From: Symbiodinium natans
Taxonomy: Eukaryota; Sar; Dinophyceae; Suessiales; Symbiodiniaceae
Length of the DNA stretch: 64,000 bases
Direction: 5' to 3'
NCBI GenBank assembly: GCA_905221605.1
Contig: CAJNDS010002127.1
Coordinates: forward strand, 591,246-655,245
Each line of letters begins with the position of its first letter. Position 1 is the stretch's first letter. The notes under the pieces were generated by a model that was not told the DNA's origin, searched no databases, and worked only from the letters and a program-made list of their open reading frames with translations. The position numbers were made by a program, and so were the translations under genes. This document shows positions 35,101 to 42,476 of the stretch, one piece after another.

Positions 35101-37561
35101 AGCCCCAACCCCGGCTCCAGGTCCCCACCCAGGAGGCCCAGCAGCTTCCAGGAAGCTTTCAGCAAAAGCAAAAAGGTTTAGGGTTTAGGGTTTAGGGTTT
35201 AGGGTTTGGGGTTTAGGGTTTGGGGTTTAGGGTTTAGGGTTTAGGGTCCCAAAACCCGACAAGACCCCGAACAGAAAGCCTGTACAATTTCTCTAAACCT
35301 ACCCTCGGGATGGCGCAATCCACGTGCCCCCAACCCTAATCCTACGGTCTAGGGTTTAGGGTTTAAATGGTTTGGGGTTGATCGGGGTTTGGGGTTGATA
35401 AGGGTCTAGGATGTAGGGTTTAAGGTTTATCAGGGTTCAGGGTTCAGGGTTTAGGGTTTACATGTAATGTTCAGGGTTTAGGGTTTTTTAAGGGTTTAGG
35501 TTCAGGGTTTAGGGTTTACTATTTATTAGGGTTTAGGGTTTAGGGTTTAGGGTTTGGGGTTTAGAAGGGTCGAAGGACTTCGATGCCGGGAAGAAGACCG
35601 AGCAACCACTGGCACGACGCTTTTGCGCGTTCATTCAGGGAGGTGCGCTGTGTTTAGGGTTTAGGGTTTAGGGTTTAGGGTTTAGGGTGTAGGGTGTAGG
35701 GTTTGGGGTTTAGGGTTTCGGGTTTCGGGTTTAGGGTTGAGCGTGTAGGGTCTTGGGTTCAGGGAAGGTTCGATTTGTATATGCAACTTGGGAGCTTTGA
35801 CAGCCACTGAGCCCTCCTTCCTTTATTGCAGATGACCTCAGAATACGATACATTTAACCCTAAACCCTAAACCCTAAACCCTACTTTTGCCCACCCGCTA
35901 GACAGTAGGTTTGGGGCAGCCTTGTCACGGGACTCGTCGGGGCGCAGGTATATGAGAGCTGAGGCCACCCCCCGAACCCTGAACCGTAAGCCCTAATTCG
36001 TGAGTTTCGGCTGGAGGGTTTAGGGTTTAGGGTTTAGGGTTTAGGGTTTAGGGTTGAATCGAGGATACGTGTGCGACTTCCTGCGCGCCACCATCTACGC
36101 AGCGGACCCCTTCGCGCTGGCCATTGCCTTCCATAGCTTGCAGGTGAGCCTGGGGCGGGTTTGGGGTGGAGGGGTTCGACCCTAAACCCCAAAACCCAAA
36201 ACCCAAAGAACCCTACACCCCTAAACCCTAAATCCTAGACCCTAAACGCCAGAACGCTTCTACGAAGAAGGGTAAGCACTTGCTAGGTGGGTCAGGGTAG
36301 CCAAGTCTCCCCTCTGCTGAACATCTCTCTACACACCCAAGGCCCCACACTCTAAACTCTAGGTTCACGGTACTTATTAACTGACTATAACTGTACTTGT
36401 AACCCACTTAGAAGTCCCTTGAGCGCTACAACTTGGGTTATAAGTACGGTTATAATTGGTTAAGAAGTACCCTGAACCTCCAAGTATGATTGCACAGGCA
36501 GATATGAGGGCTTCCAAAATGGGGTACCCTTTTTGGGTCCGTTCTGTTTTTTTTCGGGTAGAAAGGGGTACCCCTATTTCGGGAAATGCCCATAGAGCGA
36601 TGAGGATGTAGGGTATTCACTTTGAGCGGGGCACCCTAAACCCGCAACACCCTGTCGTGCACAAAGCAGGTACGATTGTGCCGGACTGGTGTTCCCCTTT
36701 GTCTAAACCCTAAACCCTAAACCCTAAACCCTGAACCCTGAACCCTAAACCCTAAACCCTAAACCCTGCTGGTGAGAGGAGCGGTTCAAGATTGTGCGCG
36801 TGAAGAACAAGTTCGCAGACACGAAGTTGAAAGATGAGGTGGACCTCAGAAAGTTTTGAAGCCCCGAAAAACTTTGAAGCCCTAAACCCCAAGCCCTAAA
36901 CCCTAGACCCTAAGGCCTAAAACCTAAACCCTAAACCCTAAACCCTAAACCCTAAACCCCAAACCCCAAACCCTAAACCCTAGGAGCGGACGAACATCCT
37001 CGTGAACCTGTGGCTTGGTAGCCCAAGTGGTACCCCTTGGCCTTTTTTTTCGTTCCGTTTTTAAAGTAACCAACCAAAAAAGGGGTTTAGGGTTTAGGGT
37101 TTAGGGTTTAGGGTTTAGGGTTCCCCTTACTATACCACGGTAACTGGGGCTACTGAGGTGGGTGGAAGGGAAGGGCATGAAGCAGATTGGCGAAGTGCAG
37201 TTCCTCATGCAGGAGTACCTGACGGCCGCAGGGCCGACTGAGGGTGGTAGGGTTTAGGGTTTAGGGTTTGGGTTTAGGGTTTAGGGTTTAGGGTTTAGGG
37301 TTTAGGGTTTAGGGTTTAGGGTTTAGGGTTTAGGGTTTAGGGTTTAGGGTTTAAGCTGTTTAGTTTAGGGTTTAGGGTTCTTTGCTGTGTTACCTGTAGC
37401 CCCAAACTCTGCAAATAGGCAGGTTGTACCTCACCCCTAGCTCGTGGGTTGTTCAAAGGGCTTGAGGCACGACTGAGGCGAAGTCACTGCAGCACATGTA
37501 CTACGACGTCGTCAGGGCAGAAGCCGCCAGGGAGCTTTTCGACAAGCCGATCTTTCGCTAA
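13707..37561 (+). CDS. Giant multi-exon surface protein: signal peptide, beta-helix-like repeats, membrane segments, RelA/SpoT-like C-terminal block
   Basis: One + strand gene model of about 30 small exons over 24 kb, with introns made mainly of telomere repeat. The protein starts with a signal peptide and an ectodomain of repeated strands with many Asn-X-Ser/Thr sites. Two hydrophobic segments follow at 25636-25692 and about 28026-28110. Then come charged helical exons (28.5-33 kb), a Pro/Ala-rich basic linker (35.0 kb) and a conserved-looking C-terminal block ending at TAA 37559-37561. Each part is annotated separately below. Continuity as a single gene is inferred from strand, phase matches and absence of a stop-bearing last exon before 37.56 kb. 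It could instead be two genes, with a break most likely between 25.7 and 28.5 kb. A retroelement lies in one intron (16780-22428). Confidence 0.55.
14210..14331. repeat. Dispersed repeat family with a poly-C core followed by AAAA
   Basis: The core runs GGGGTCGGAAGAATT, GTTCCCTTATG, GTACG.GACAATA, then a C run and AAAA, then CTAACTACTCAGGCCC. Copies: 52598-52703 (GGGGCCGGAAGAATTACTAG) and 26699-26800 (GGGGTCGGAATACTTACA), with a weaker one near 30757-30855. All four lie in introns. Flanking unique parts align, so this is a family and not just a homopolymer. Confidence 0.6.
17581..21324 (+). CDS. LINE-type endonuclease / reverse-transcriptase polyprotein, lacking a visible ADD box
   Basis: Open frame from 17581 (after TGA) to TAG 21322-21324, about 1247 codons; no ATG at the expected start, so it is 5'-truncated or starts elsewhere. 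The N-terminal third is an endonuclease/exonuclease/phosphatase fold: RVCSYNPLS, VGLQGTQ (where LQET or LQE is usual), LLLLDANGKLG, FSSRIDYICCP and SPRDHRPVV. The middle is reverse-transcriptase-like: DFFDAANAFASPSHAALLQF, then GSGTLPGDSIACEWF, then thumb-like ARYLGPRLQYNGALAEEQRL. The expected [YF]ADD is not seen; the corresponding stretch reads LCGIITDSGPS. The C-terminus has Cys/His clusters (QCLLCRSFFASKWIAAKH, YQCVLCQLDFDDIVLAQDH) typical of nucleic-acid-binding zinc knuckles or fingers. A longer overlapping frame at 17606-21337 is a compositional shadow. Likely inactive. Confidence 0.7.
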   Translation, partial: ATDASSRRHGQGDAHRFRLTRVCSYNPLSCRQCGRFHDILGQLRSCHLVGLQGTQCTTTLPVEQTSQDGFHVFHWGRAPGKAGRPTGVALCASKRALPASSIREVWVPPESVRGRLGMVRFKTPRVDVAVVVGYAPCEPQCQKDQAGVNTFWRVLCGLLSRLPARCTPLLLLDANGKLGVRCDPLAGLTGLPDSHVGPCQPDRENYNGSQLASMLRLHGLSAINTFFNAGHTFFHNSGTFSSRIDYICCPVELRAATSKCEVWYRAGDALQLINTNSPRDHRPVVACLPLGLHFTGQPASRRVLWDHDALNRCVIYGERRHEFVSEVESKLWHLDPEHLACHHNPDVLYEALRGCVRDVAARFFTREITRLQKPSDTQRALQCRVQARRDLRAFRLFCTACPPLPWLPSVVAWLDGPSLQHMACVCHPCLGALRGHAKLARLQLACRLADKSVKRLCRRDRNRVRGQRVHELHFAWQARDFATCWKLSRLLSGRRLGPKRRLFSAPSACCGTDEWTSYLRRPGADGGCSAAPRDWQTVLQQRCDPLPCRLRACDLTNAAADLSSIGHLFRCCKLRKAPPSWSFPAGVWRMLFYPGRFATKQKVGLGASPPPVVAPSTRRCIFWLLVCIRARGCTPLVWHATSAFTIGKHNGKSGCAGQRLLHGLDSFSKRFFLHVWRQAGFQVNRPYAYGYAKGRRREHAIMQQSVLCHRLDLAGCSRCTDFFDAANAFASPSHAALLQFVQAASPDKWTTQILQQRLADATLFLQCADGQLVLGIGSGTLPGDSIACEWFLGVYHQAVDRFAILHVGPPLHVHCPWLCGIITDSGPSVQHALRAQAHLPVDVQNTEKQESLLRFAGRGSRQHMRAAYGLALPIPGKVVRLARYLGPRLQYNGALAEEQRLRLHAARAAYAILGGFWRSTRNNRWKGLVFNSMVIGALISGLCSFVLPKGMENALDSQAALLARKVLLGRACDRSHPQHFKSLTNAATLRMLQCHPPSSAVQVQRLRLWQQVVKHPERSVCLLGSMFGEPCWGHSKPNAGTQHKYVELLCADLCALAALTPLESYIGAVQSNPLVLFTDPDIRDAFLRADPAILLAARCSIAIPPPGYEPLPRADAVPEKPHVCRIIDPSSGLECGACFSTNQALVLHQVKSGRPEHGKRKLAYVLTVSNQCLLCRSFFASKWIAAKHLASSFERGICPARSGSVVVHEHLSLPPYQCVLCQLDFDDIVLAQDHLQRHLPPDLEVWL
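21338..21952 (+). CDS. Second open frame of the retroelement, 204 aa, unknown
   Basis: ATG at 21338, 13 nt after the stop of the first frame, reads MDTAFHQVFGAPPAPSAAAA and ends TGA 21950-21952. It has an Ala/Pro-rich start, then a helical basic region (KLAVLLCRCEKMYGNTHKRL). Codon composition (GC-rich third positions) fits real coding, unlike the overlapping frame upstream. No domain recognised. Position and spacing suggest it was translated with the retroelement by re-initiation or from a separate RNA. Confidence 0.55.
   Translation: MDTAFHQVFGAPPAPSAAAAREEGPSKVRVVTAGKEATAIAEHALKMAVVVEQQLRLTQAAAFRSLPLPVSSEYYKYLQQAYAQYTAQTKGNKGHGLGPPDTFNAAALVLVAAQTAQPDDKAKFDEFLASCKPGSKPAKLAVLLCRCEKMYGNTHKRLLLRLRDHDLEDLLVKHIECTGVEEFHGPRPAGYLANTAQTLLDSRK
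22190..22270. repeat. Dispersed repeat family with internal inverted repeat
   Basis: Core: AGTCCTTAATGAGGAT, then AATAGGGGGTAC, then ATCCCCATTAAGTACTGTTA, then TATAAGGGGGAACGTCCCAA. The parts CTTAATGAGGAT and ATCCCCATTAAG are inverted repeats. Related copies: 6466-6552 (same strand, near full length), 8860-8912 (left half), 17484-17530 and 1636-1682 (opposite strand, starting GGGATGTTC). Each copy adjoins telomere tract. Confidence 0.75.
22429..25692 (+). CDS. Surface protein, middle part: further beta-helix-like exons and first membrane segment
   Basis: Exons 22429-22485, 23425-23478, 23600-23746 and 23897-23968 join in phase 0: VSIASTHWTLDMREVTVDK, AMIAAISLQTLGPRGIGK, VQLSDVTMHNILGAGLIMDG and onward, VDMMGKADQGVGIVLESGSE. 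Exon 24053-24174 (RGVDLAAALMINTSCVDMED) needs an upstream junction I could not fix. Exon 24644-about 24772 gives AIGVVSTNSTGSIRGLVYFN. Then 25035-25068 (LGGAFDCAVKD), 25405-25455 (VQLLKLFYMEAAFACYM) and 25636-25692 (VLWALGCTLGPVAIVVSIQ), the last being a hydrophobic membrane-spanning type segment. Same repeat style as the N-terminal part, supporting one gene across the retroelement-bearing intron. Confidence 0.6.
26808..35200 (+). CDS. Surface protein, inner part: second membrane segment, charged helices, basic linker
   Basis: Exon 26808-26929 joins the membrane exon in phase (SIQ|VLLVIRRMVRMQEDKDRA). A Cys-rich island at 27896-27964 (CRFCHLPPRPKCGM) is plausible. About 28024-28120 encodes a second hydrophobic stretch (WVLLLNLIWAICGVMYVLF) followed by Arg/His. 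Helical, charged exons follow: about 28532-28610, 29033-29128 (LKQRLDDPALRDKLHDLHRG), 29901-29975, 30524-30583, 31151-about 31190, 32245-32303 and 32737-about 32815 (phase-matched AAG AG|G: DFKRQLSEMVRGLNDI). Then about 33675-33757 (AECGTHLGLLVAPIKS), about 33957-34004, about 34425-34482 and about 34990-35175 (a Lys-rich start, then APTPAPGPHPGGPAASRK). The order suggests a cytoplasmic region with a coiled-coil-like section and a disordered linker. Several boundaries are approximate. Confidence 0.5.
27725..27799. repeat. Short inverted-repeat element (AGTATGGGCCCT ends)
   Basis: AGTATGGGCCCTTAATC at the left and its near reverse complement at the right (GGGCCCATACT), 75 bp apart. A related sequence is at about 47609-47650 (GGGCCCTTAATGTGGTCCC against GGGCCCTTAATCTGGTCCC). 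Another small fold-back family. Confidence 0.5.
29611..29747. mobile_element. MITE-like element, copy 1
   Basis: Left end GGAGGATCATGGTACTTA; right end reverse complement GGAGGCTCATGGTACTTATT, continuing with matching AACC and GTAGCTGTACTT on both arms (about 40 bp of inverted repeat). No coding content. Lies in an intron of the surface-protein gene. Confidence 0.75.
31448..31835. repeat. Long CCCTAAA array (about 55 units)
   Basis: The longest tract in the window, nearly uniform apart from a few CCTAAA, CCCGAAA and CCCTAAAA variants. It lies in an intron between coding islands near 31151-31190 and 32245-32303. Confidence 0.95.
34672..34889. repeat. Long TTTAGGG array
   Basis: About 30 TTTAGGG units, opposite in orientation to the CCCTAAA tract at 34496-34578 in the same presumed intron, giving an inverted pair. 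Confidence 0.95.
35577..37561 (+). CDS. Surface protein, C-terminal block resembling the RelA/SpoT fold region of protist proteins
   Basis: Exons about 35577-35639 (FDAGKKTEQPLARRFCAFIQ), 36064-36143 (YVCDFLRATIYAADPFALAI), 36779-about 36838 (ERFKIVRVKNKFADTKLKDE), 36984-37017 (ERTNILVNLWLG), about 37159-37242 (KQIGEVQFLMQEYLTA) and 37478-37561 (SLQHMYYDVVRAEAARELFD, stop TAA). The order D-[FL]-[LV]-R-A-T, then V-K-N-[KR]-F, then N-[IL]-L-V-N, then G-E-[VI]-Q, then H-[ML]-x-Y-[DE]-x-x-R matches how RelA/SpoT-like nucleotidyltransferase-fold domains are laid out. Whether it is catalytic cannot be told from these fragments. The first junction uses a GA donor in phase (IQG|YVC), the second CAG|GTGAGC. 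The last intron is flanked by a 9-bp direct repeat but would need a GG donor. Confidence 0.55.
36361..36484. mobile_element. MITE-like element, copy 2
   Basis: Left AGGTTCACGGTACTTATTAA with TATAACTGTACTTGTAACCC; the right arm reverse complement is AGGTTCAGGGTACTTCTTAA with TATAACCGTACTTATAACCC. The arms are about 45 bp and nearly perfect. Same family as 29611-29747. Confidence 0.8.
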
Positions 37562-37870
37562 GGGCGGAGAGGTCCTCAGGTTTTGAAGGGTAGTTGGGCT
37601 CCGATCTGAGAAGCCGTATGGCAAAGCTCCAAGACTTGTGGCGACGTTCCGACCGAAAGAGTGCCTGCAAGCAGCGGCCTTGTCAATGGTAAGGTGCAGG
37701 TGTACTCCAGGGCAACTTGCCCCAAACCCAAAGCCCTGAACCCCCTGAAGCCTCAAGGCATGTTAGGGTAGCAGTGTAGCAGGGATAGCCGCGCCTGTCA
37801 CAAGACCCGTCGCAGCATTTGCAAACCCAAAGTGAAGCTCGACACATGCAGATCATTGCCCCTCTTCACG

Positions 37871-39133
37871 ATGACCGCCGCGGGGCGACCGTGCAATGTG
37901 GTGCAGTGGTTCGAGCAGGTGCCTCAGCTCCTTTCCGAAAACGGCTGGGACACCGCCGTGCGTGGCTGCTCAAAAGGCTCGAGCCTGACCTACTGCGAGT
38001 GCCCTTGGGGTGGTCAGTTGGTGAGGTTCAGCTTCAAAGGCGTTCCCATGCAGAATGTGGAGGATCCCAGCAGGTCCATGGTACGACCCGAGACGCGACA
38101 GCTCGAGCTGCAAGCGCCTCTTGGCTTTGATGTGGTAGAGCAGCTGGCCCCAGGCGATGCTGTCGTTCAACACCGAGCCTCCTGGACCCTTCTCCAGCTT
38201 TGTACCATGGTCTTTGGTGACCTGGGTATGCCTGCACTCACGCCTCCCAAGACTCCGATCGTCTGTCGGCAGAAGCTCTACCGAGCGTGCCCGACCCAAC
38301 AGGACACCACCTTGATGTTCTCCACCATCAGCGGGGTCCCCTCGGATTCCCTGATGATCCTCCGCACGCGAGAGCCCGGGTTCGTGGACATGACGACCGC
38401 CTTCAGCATGACCCAAGTCCGGTTCGACCAGTGGATGTCCACTCACCTCACCATTTGCCTGGAGTCCGCGCGGTCTAACGTCACGCACTTCTTGAACCGG
38501 CCTGGGCTGGCAGAGATGCGCGCCATCGATGCGAACATGTACACGGTGCTTGTGGTGAACAGCTGCAAAAGAGGCCCGCCTCTGCTGCCGCTGCCGGCTG
38601 GCTCCACGCAAGAGCCCGACGTTACCGTGCGCACGGAGGACGACCCGGTGCCACTCGGGTCTTGGATCCGCATGCCCCCTGGTAGGTTTCACTTCGCAGC
38701 TTTCGTGAACCGCTTCGCCGCAAACCTGGACTTAGACCTTGAGGCCTACGATTCACTCGACGGCCAGCGACTGGTGCATTACCAGTGTGTGGTGAGGTCA
38801 GACAAGTGGCAACTGGTCCAAGACCAGTTCCTGGCCGCCTTCCAGATCCAAAAGAGGGCCTACCGCCGCATGAACGGAGGTTCAATCGCGCCGAACGTGT
38901 GTGCAGATGCCGAGCAACGCTTCGTCTTCGACGAGAAGCTGGCTGAGCTGAGCCGGCACCTCACACGGGAGCAGACGTCAGACCAGCACCATGTGAAGGT
39001 GTGCCGCACCTTCCTCGAGGTTGATGAAGACAGCGACAGTGATGAGGAGTTTCACAGAAAAAGACTACGCCGCGCCAAGACCACCCCGCGGAATTGGCCT
39101 TCCTCATCAGATGTGTCTGATGAGGATCCGTGA
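37871..39133 (+). CDS. Array gene 1: unknown 420-aa protein, intronless
   Basis: ATG at 37871 (MTAAGRPCNVVQWFEQVPQ) to TGA 39131-39133. The start is chosen because MTA.RPCNVVQWFEQV is shared by all three copies and similarity becomes patchy upstream; non-ATG extensions to 37832 are unlikely. Features: Cys-containing N-terminus (SSLTYCECPWGGQLVRFSF), MVFGDLGMPALTPPKTP, CRQKLYRACPTQ, a region around LPLPAGSTQEPDVTVRTEDD, and a C-terminal tail with an acidic Ser cluster (DEDSDSDEE) and a basic patch (RKRLRR) that could be phosphorylated and nuclear. No membrane segment or signal peptide. No family recognised. It differs from neighbouring genes in having no introns and no telomere repeat inside. 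GC-rich coding and high similarity between copies support a real gene. Confidence 0.8.
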   Translation: MTAAGRPCNVVQWFEQVPQLLSENGWDTAVRGCSKGSSLTYCECPWGGQLVRFSFKGVPMQNVEDPSRSMVRPETRQLELQAPLGFDVVEQLAPGDAVVQHRASWTLLQLCTMVFGDLGMPALTPPKTPIVCRQKLYRACPTQQDTTLMFSTISGVPSDSLMILRTREPGFVDMTTAFSMTQVRFDQWMSTHLTICLESARSNVTHFLNRPGLAEMRAIDANMYTVLVVNSCKRGPPLLPLPAGSTQEPDVTVRTEDDPVPLGSWIRMPPGRFHFAAFVNRFAANLDLDLEAYDSLDGQRLVHYQCVVRSDKWQLVQDQFLAAFQIQKRAYRRMNGGSIAPNVCADAEQRFVFDEKLAELSRHLTREQTSDQHHVKVCRTFLEVDEDSDSDEEFHRKRLRRAKTTPRNWPSSSDVSDEDP

Positions 39134-42077
39134 GCCTTTCCTAACTGTCCGCATGGGCTGACTCTAGAGGCTCCTGTAAAGAAGTGAGAGTGCCTGGACG
39201 GCGATGAGGCGCCGAATTCATTCCGCGGAGGCTGAAACCAGGAGGTCTTGGGCTGGGTGTACCATGCGTGTACCAGGCACACCTTAGGATGTACAAGTTG
39301 GCCTCTCCTGGTTTCCAGCACTCCATGCATTGCCCTTTGCACTCTGGCTGGCTGTCGATGACCTGCCACCTGTTGGAGTCACAGGCTGGGCCACTTGTGC
39401 CATGTGTACAGAAAGGGCTGTTTTTGGCGATGAGTTCGCTCCTCTCTCTCTCGATTGCCTCAGTGTCAGTCGGTTCCTCGCACGGGCAGAGCCCTGCGTT
39501 TCCAGCACCCTACTTGGAGGTTCATGCCTTAATATGGTTATAAAGTACAGTTGTTATAGTTGGTTCAGCAGTACCGTGAGCCGCCAAGTAGCTAAAGCTA
39601 TTTATAAAACACAGCGGCTTCGGCCCCCGGGCACGGTTTTATGTGGGGGCTTACGCACGGCCAGATTGTGGCCATGCGCCGCCCCAATAATTTGTACAGC
39701 TCGTCCCGCATAAGCTTCGGTATTGGCGTATAGGCGATGTTTTGTCACTTGTGCCGTGCAGCTCTTAGGGGGTTTACGATAATCAGGGACCCCTGAATAT
39801 AGACCCCCAAACAGTAGGATTCCCTTCTAAATAAGGAATTCAAGAAGGTAGCCCTGGTATCGTAAACCCCTGTAGGCAGCGCCTTGCAGAGCAAAGGCCT
39901 AAGATCACCAGGGCCAGCGAAGGGCCCGCGTGCTGCCTTTGGTTGCTACGGCACTCGGCAAAATTTTGTCACCGTGCCGCCCCATGGGTGCCGCCGCCGC
40001 TGTTAGGTAATTCAAAGACCGGTACCACGTTTGAAGTATCCGAGAAAAGGTGCCCCAAGCCTCTCGGTTCTGATGGACATGATGCGAAACATGATTGGAT
40101 CATCTCCTGCTGTAGCACTCACATGGCTGGTAGGCAGACAGATCGGCTTCAGCATGGGCTTCGTCGATGATTCTGTGTGAGGCCTGGCCCTGCTGGTGGC
40201 TCTTTTCCTTCAGGGGTGAAGATGCCCTGCCCCACGTGAATCCTAAACCCCTCAACCCTCAACCCTCGACCCTCGACCCTCAACCCTCAACCCTCAACCC
40301 TAAAGCCTAAAACCTAAAGCCTAAACCCTCAACCCTAAACCCTGAAACCCTAAACCCATTTCAATGGACAGCTGGTGGCCACGGGGAAAGGGCGAACGGG
40401 CGACGGGCAATGGGCCAACACAACACCCCCAAACCATTTTGCATTGTCAGTCTCACAACCCTTTACCCTTTTCTTGGGTCCTGGTTTCCCTTATAAAATA
40501 GCCAACCCAAAAAAGGGTGACACCTTATCATAAGACTGGTTACTGGGCTACCAAGCAGGTCCCCATGTCGTGCACAGTGAAGGTTTTGACTTCTCCATGC
40601 TCCATGCTCTCGCTTGAAGGGGCCCCTCCTAAACCCTAAACCCTAAACCCTAAACCCGAAACCCTAAACCCTAAACCCCAAACCCTAAAACCTGAACCCT
40701 AAACCCTAAGCCCAACACCCACAACCACGAACAGATTTTTCTTCTGTCGTCCCATTCGCGGGCGCTGCCCGTCTCATCGCACCTGCACGTAAAACGAGGC
40801 CCGCTTGCGGCGCCGGCTACAAGTTCCAGCCGCGTGCCCTATGCCAGGAGCTCGCTTTCCGGTGTTAGGGTCTCAGCCTGAGGCCTAAGGCCTAGCTAAG
40901 CTAAGGCCAAAGGCCTAAGGCATAAGGCCTAAGGCCTAAGGCCTAAGGCCCCCTGGACCCTAAACCCTGCTGGGTCTTGGGTTTGGGCCCAGGACATAGT
41001 CTGTAAAATTTAAACCCTAAAACCCTAAACCCTAAACCCCAGTGCTAGGCCCTAAGCCTTATATAAGCGCTAAGCCCTCAGCCCTAAACCCCAAGCCCTA
41101 AACCTAAACCCTAAAACCCTAAACCCGCAGCCCTAAACCCTAAACCCTAAACCCTAAACCGCAAGAGACAAGGGTGCGGTGGATGCTCTAAGGCAATCTC
41201 CACAAGGAGGGCTTCGGGAGGAGCAAGCACGTGGGCCGCATTGAAGCCATTGGCCCCGCAGAGTCTTCCAAGGTGCGCGCTCCAGAGCTCTCAACCCCTA
41301 AACCCTAAACCCTAAACCCTAAACCTTAAACCCTAAACCCTAAACCCTAAACCCTAAACTGAGTGAGCCCGGGCCGTCGAGAAGGGCGAACGCACCGAAG
41401 CCGGCAGGCAAGGTAGCTCTGGAGCCAGAAGCCTTTCGGCGGGCGACGGAGCTCCAGTCCCGCAGGCAGCTGCGGGCTGCGCGGTGGACCCGGCAGGTCG
41501 CCGGCGAGAAACCCGTCAGGTCGCCCCGAGAATGAGATACACCAAACCTTGGGCAGAACGCAGAGTACCTCTCTTTGGAGGTCTTTCTGGGCCTGTCTGG
41601 AAGGGGCCCCACCTCCGGCCGTGATGTTTCGTGGACCAGAGGCCCCAGAGCCAGTCCAGGCAAGCGGTCGAACAATTTGTCTGGGAGGCCTTCCCAAACC
41701 TCTGACTTCAGGCAAGAAAGTGATCCAGATCCCCAAGACGCAGCATCGCCAAGGGGCGAAGGCGGCAGCCAACCCCCATCCCAAACCTCTCACTTTTTGG
41801 TCCCAGAAGCCCTCGAATCAGAGAGCAATGCCAAGGGGCTGCGAACTTCAGGGTAAATATCTGCATCGAGGCCGAGCTTCTAGACTGATTAGACCCAACC
41901 ATCAAAGAAAAATAACAAACGCACGATCAGAGCGAACAAAACCCTAAACCCGTAGAGGGGTGGGCTTATGCAGGTCGGGGCGCGCGCCTGGGTGCTTTCA
42001 GCACTAGCGCATTATTCATTGAGACACCCTAAATCCTAAACCCTAAACCCTCAACCCTCAACCCTAAACCCTCAATG

Positions 42078-42157
<80 letters not shown>

Positions 42158-42476
42158 ACCCTAAACCCTAAACCCTAAACCCTAAACCCTAAACCCTAAA
42201 CCCTAGCCCGAAACCCTGAACCCTAATTAAACCCGAACCCCTAACCCCGAAAACCTTAAACCCTAAACCCTAGACCCTACCGCCCAAAGCCCTCAAGGCA
42301 TGTTTTCTTGGGACCAAATGAACCCTCAAACTGGGGCCATGTGCCTATAAGCTACTATAAACCCTATCAAGGTATATGAATTATAAACCCTCATAGGGTT
42401 TCTGTGGTCCCAAGGGCAGGGTGGGCTCCGAGACCCGTCGCTGCAACATTTGCAGACCCAAACAGAAGCCCTTTTC
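39134..42476 (+). other. Spacer between array genes 1 and 2, with exon-like islands
   Basis: 39134-39730 is the 3' flank, whose parts recur after the other two copies (for example CAAGTTGGCC, TTGCACTCTGGCTG, GTACAGAAAGGG, TTGTACAGCTCG). It contains MITE copy 3. 39730-40230 holds a segment resembling 45271-45330. Islands at about 40738-40864 (SSVVPFAGAARLIAPARKTR), 41214-41272 (EGFGRSKHVGRIEAIGPAES, then GTGCGC), 41361-41531 (PKPAGKVALEPEAFRRATEL) and 41577-41856 (Ser/Pro-rich) look like exons of a further small gene with telomeric introns; I cannot join them securely. CCCTCAA variant repeats lie at 40251-40300 and 42050-42163. Confidence 0.45.
39513..39589. mobile_element. MITE-like element, copy 3 (shortened)
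   Basis: Starts CTTGGAGGTTCATG and ends CCGTGAGCCGCCAAG, with the right arm intact (AAAGTACAGTTGTTATAGTT) and most of the left arm and centre missing. It lies in the 3' flank of the first array gene and is absent from the matching flanks of the other two, so it inserted after duplication or was lost there. Confidence 0.65.

Noticed and set aside
37970-38692. Minus-strand frames opposite the array genes (also 42576-43298 and 45872-47090)
   Set aside because: They recur in all copies only because the sense gene is conserved; Arg/Gly/His-rich shadow composition.
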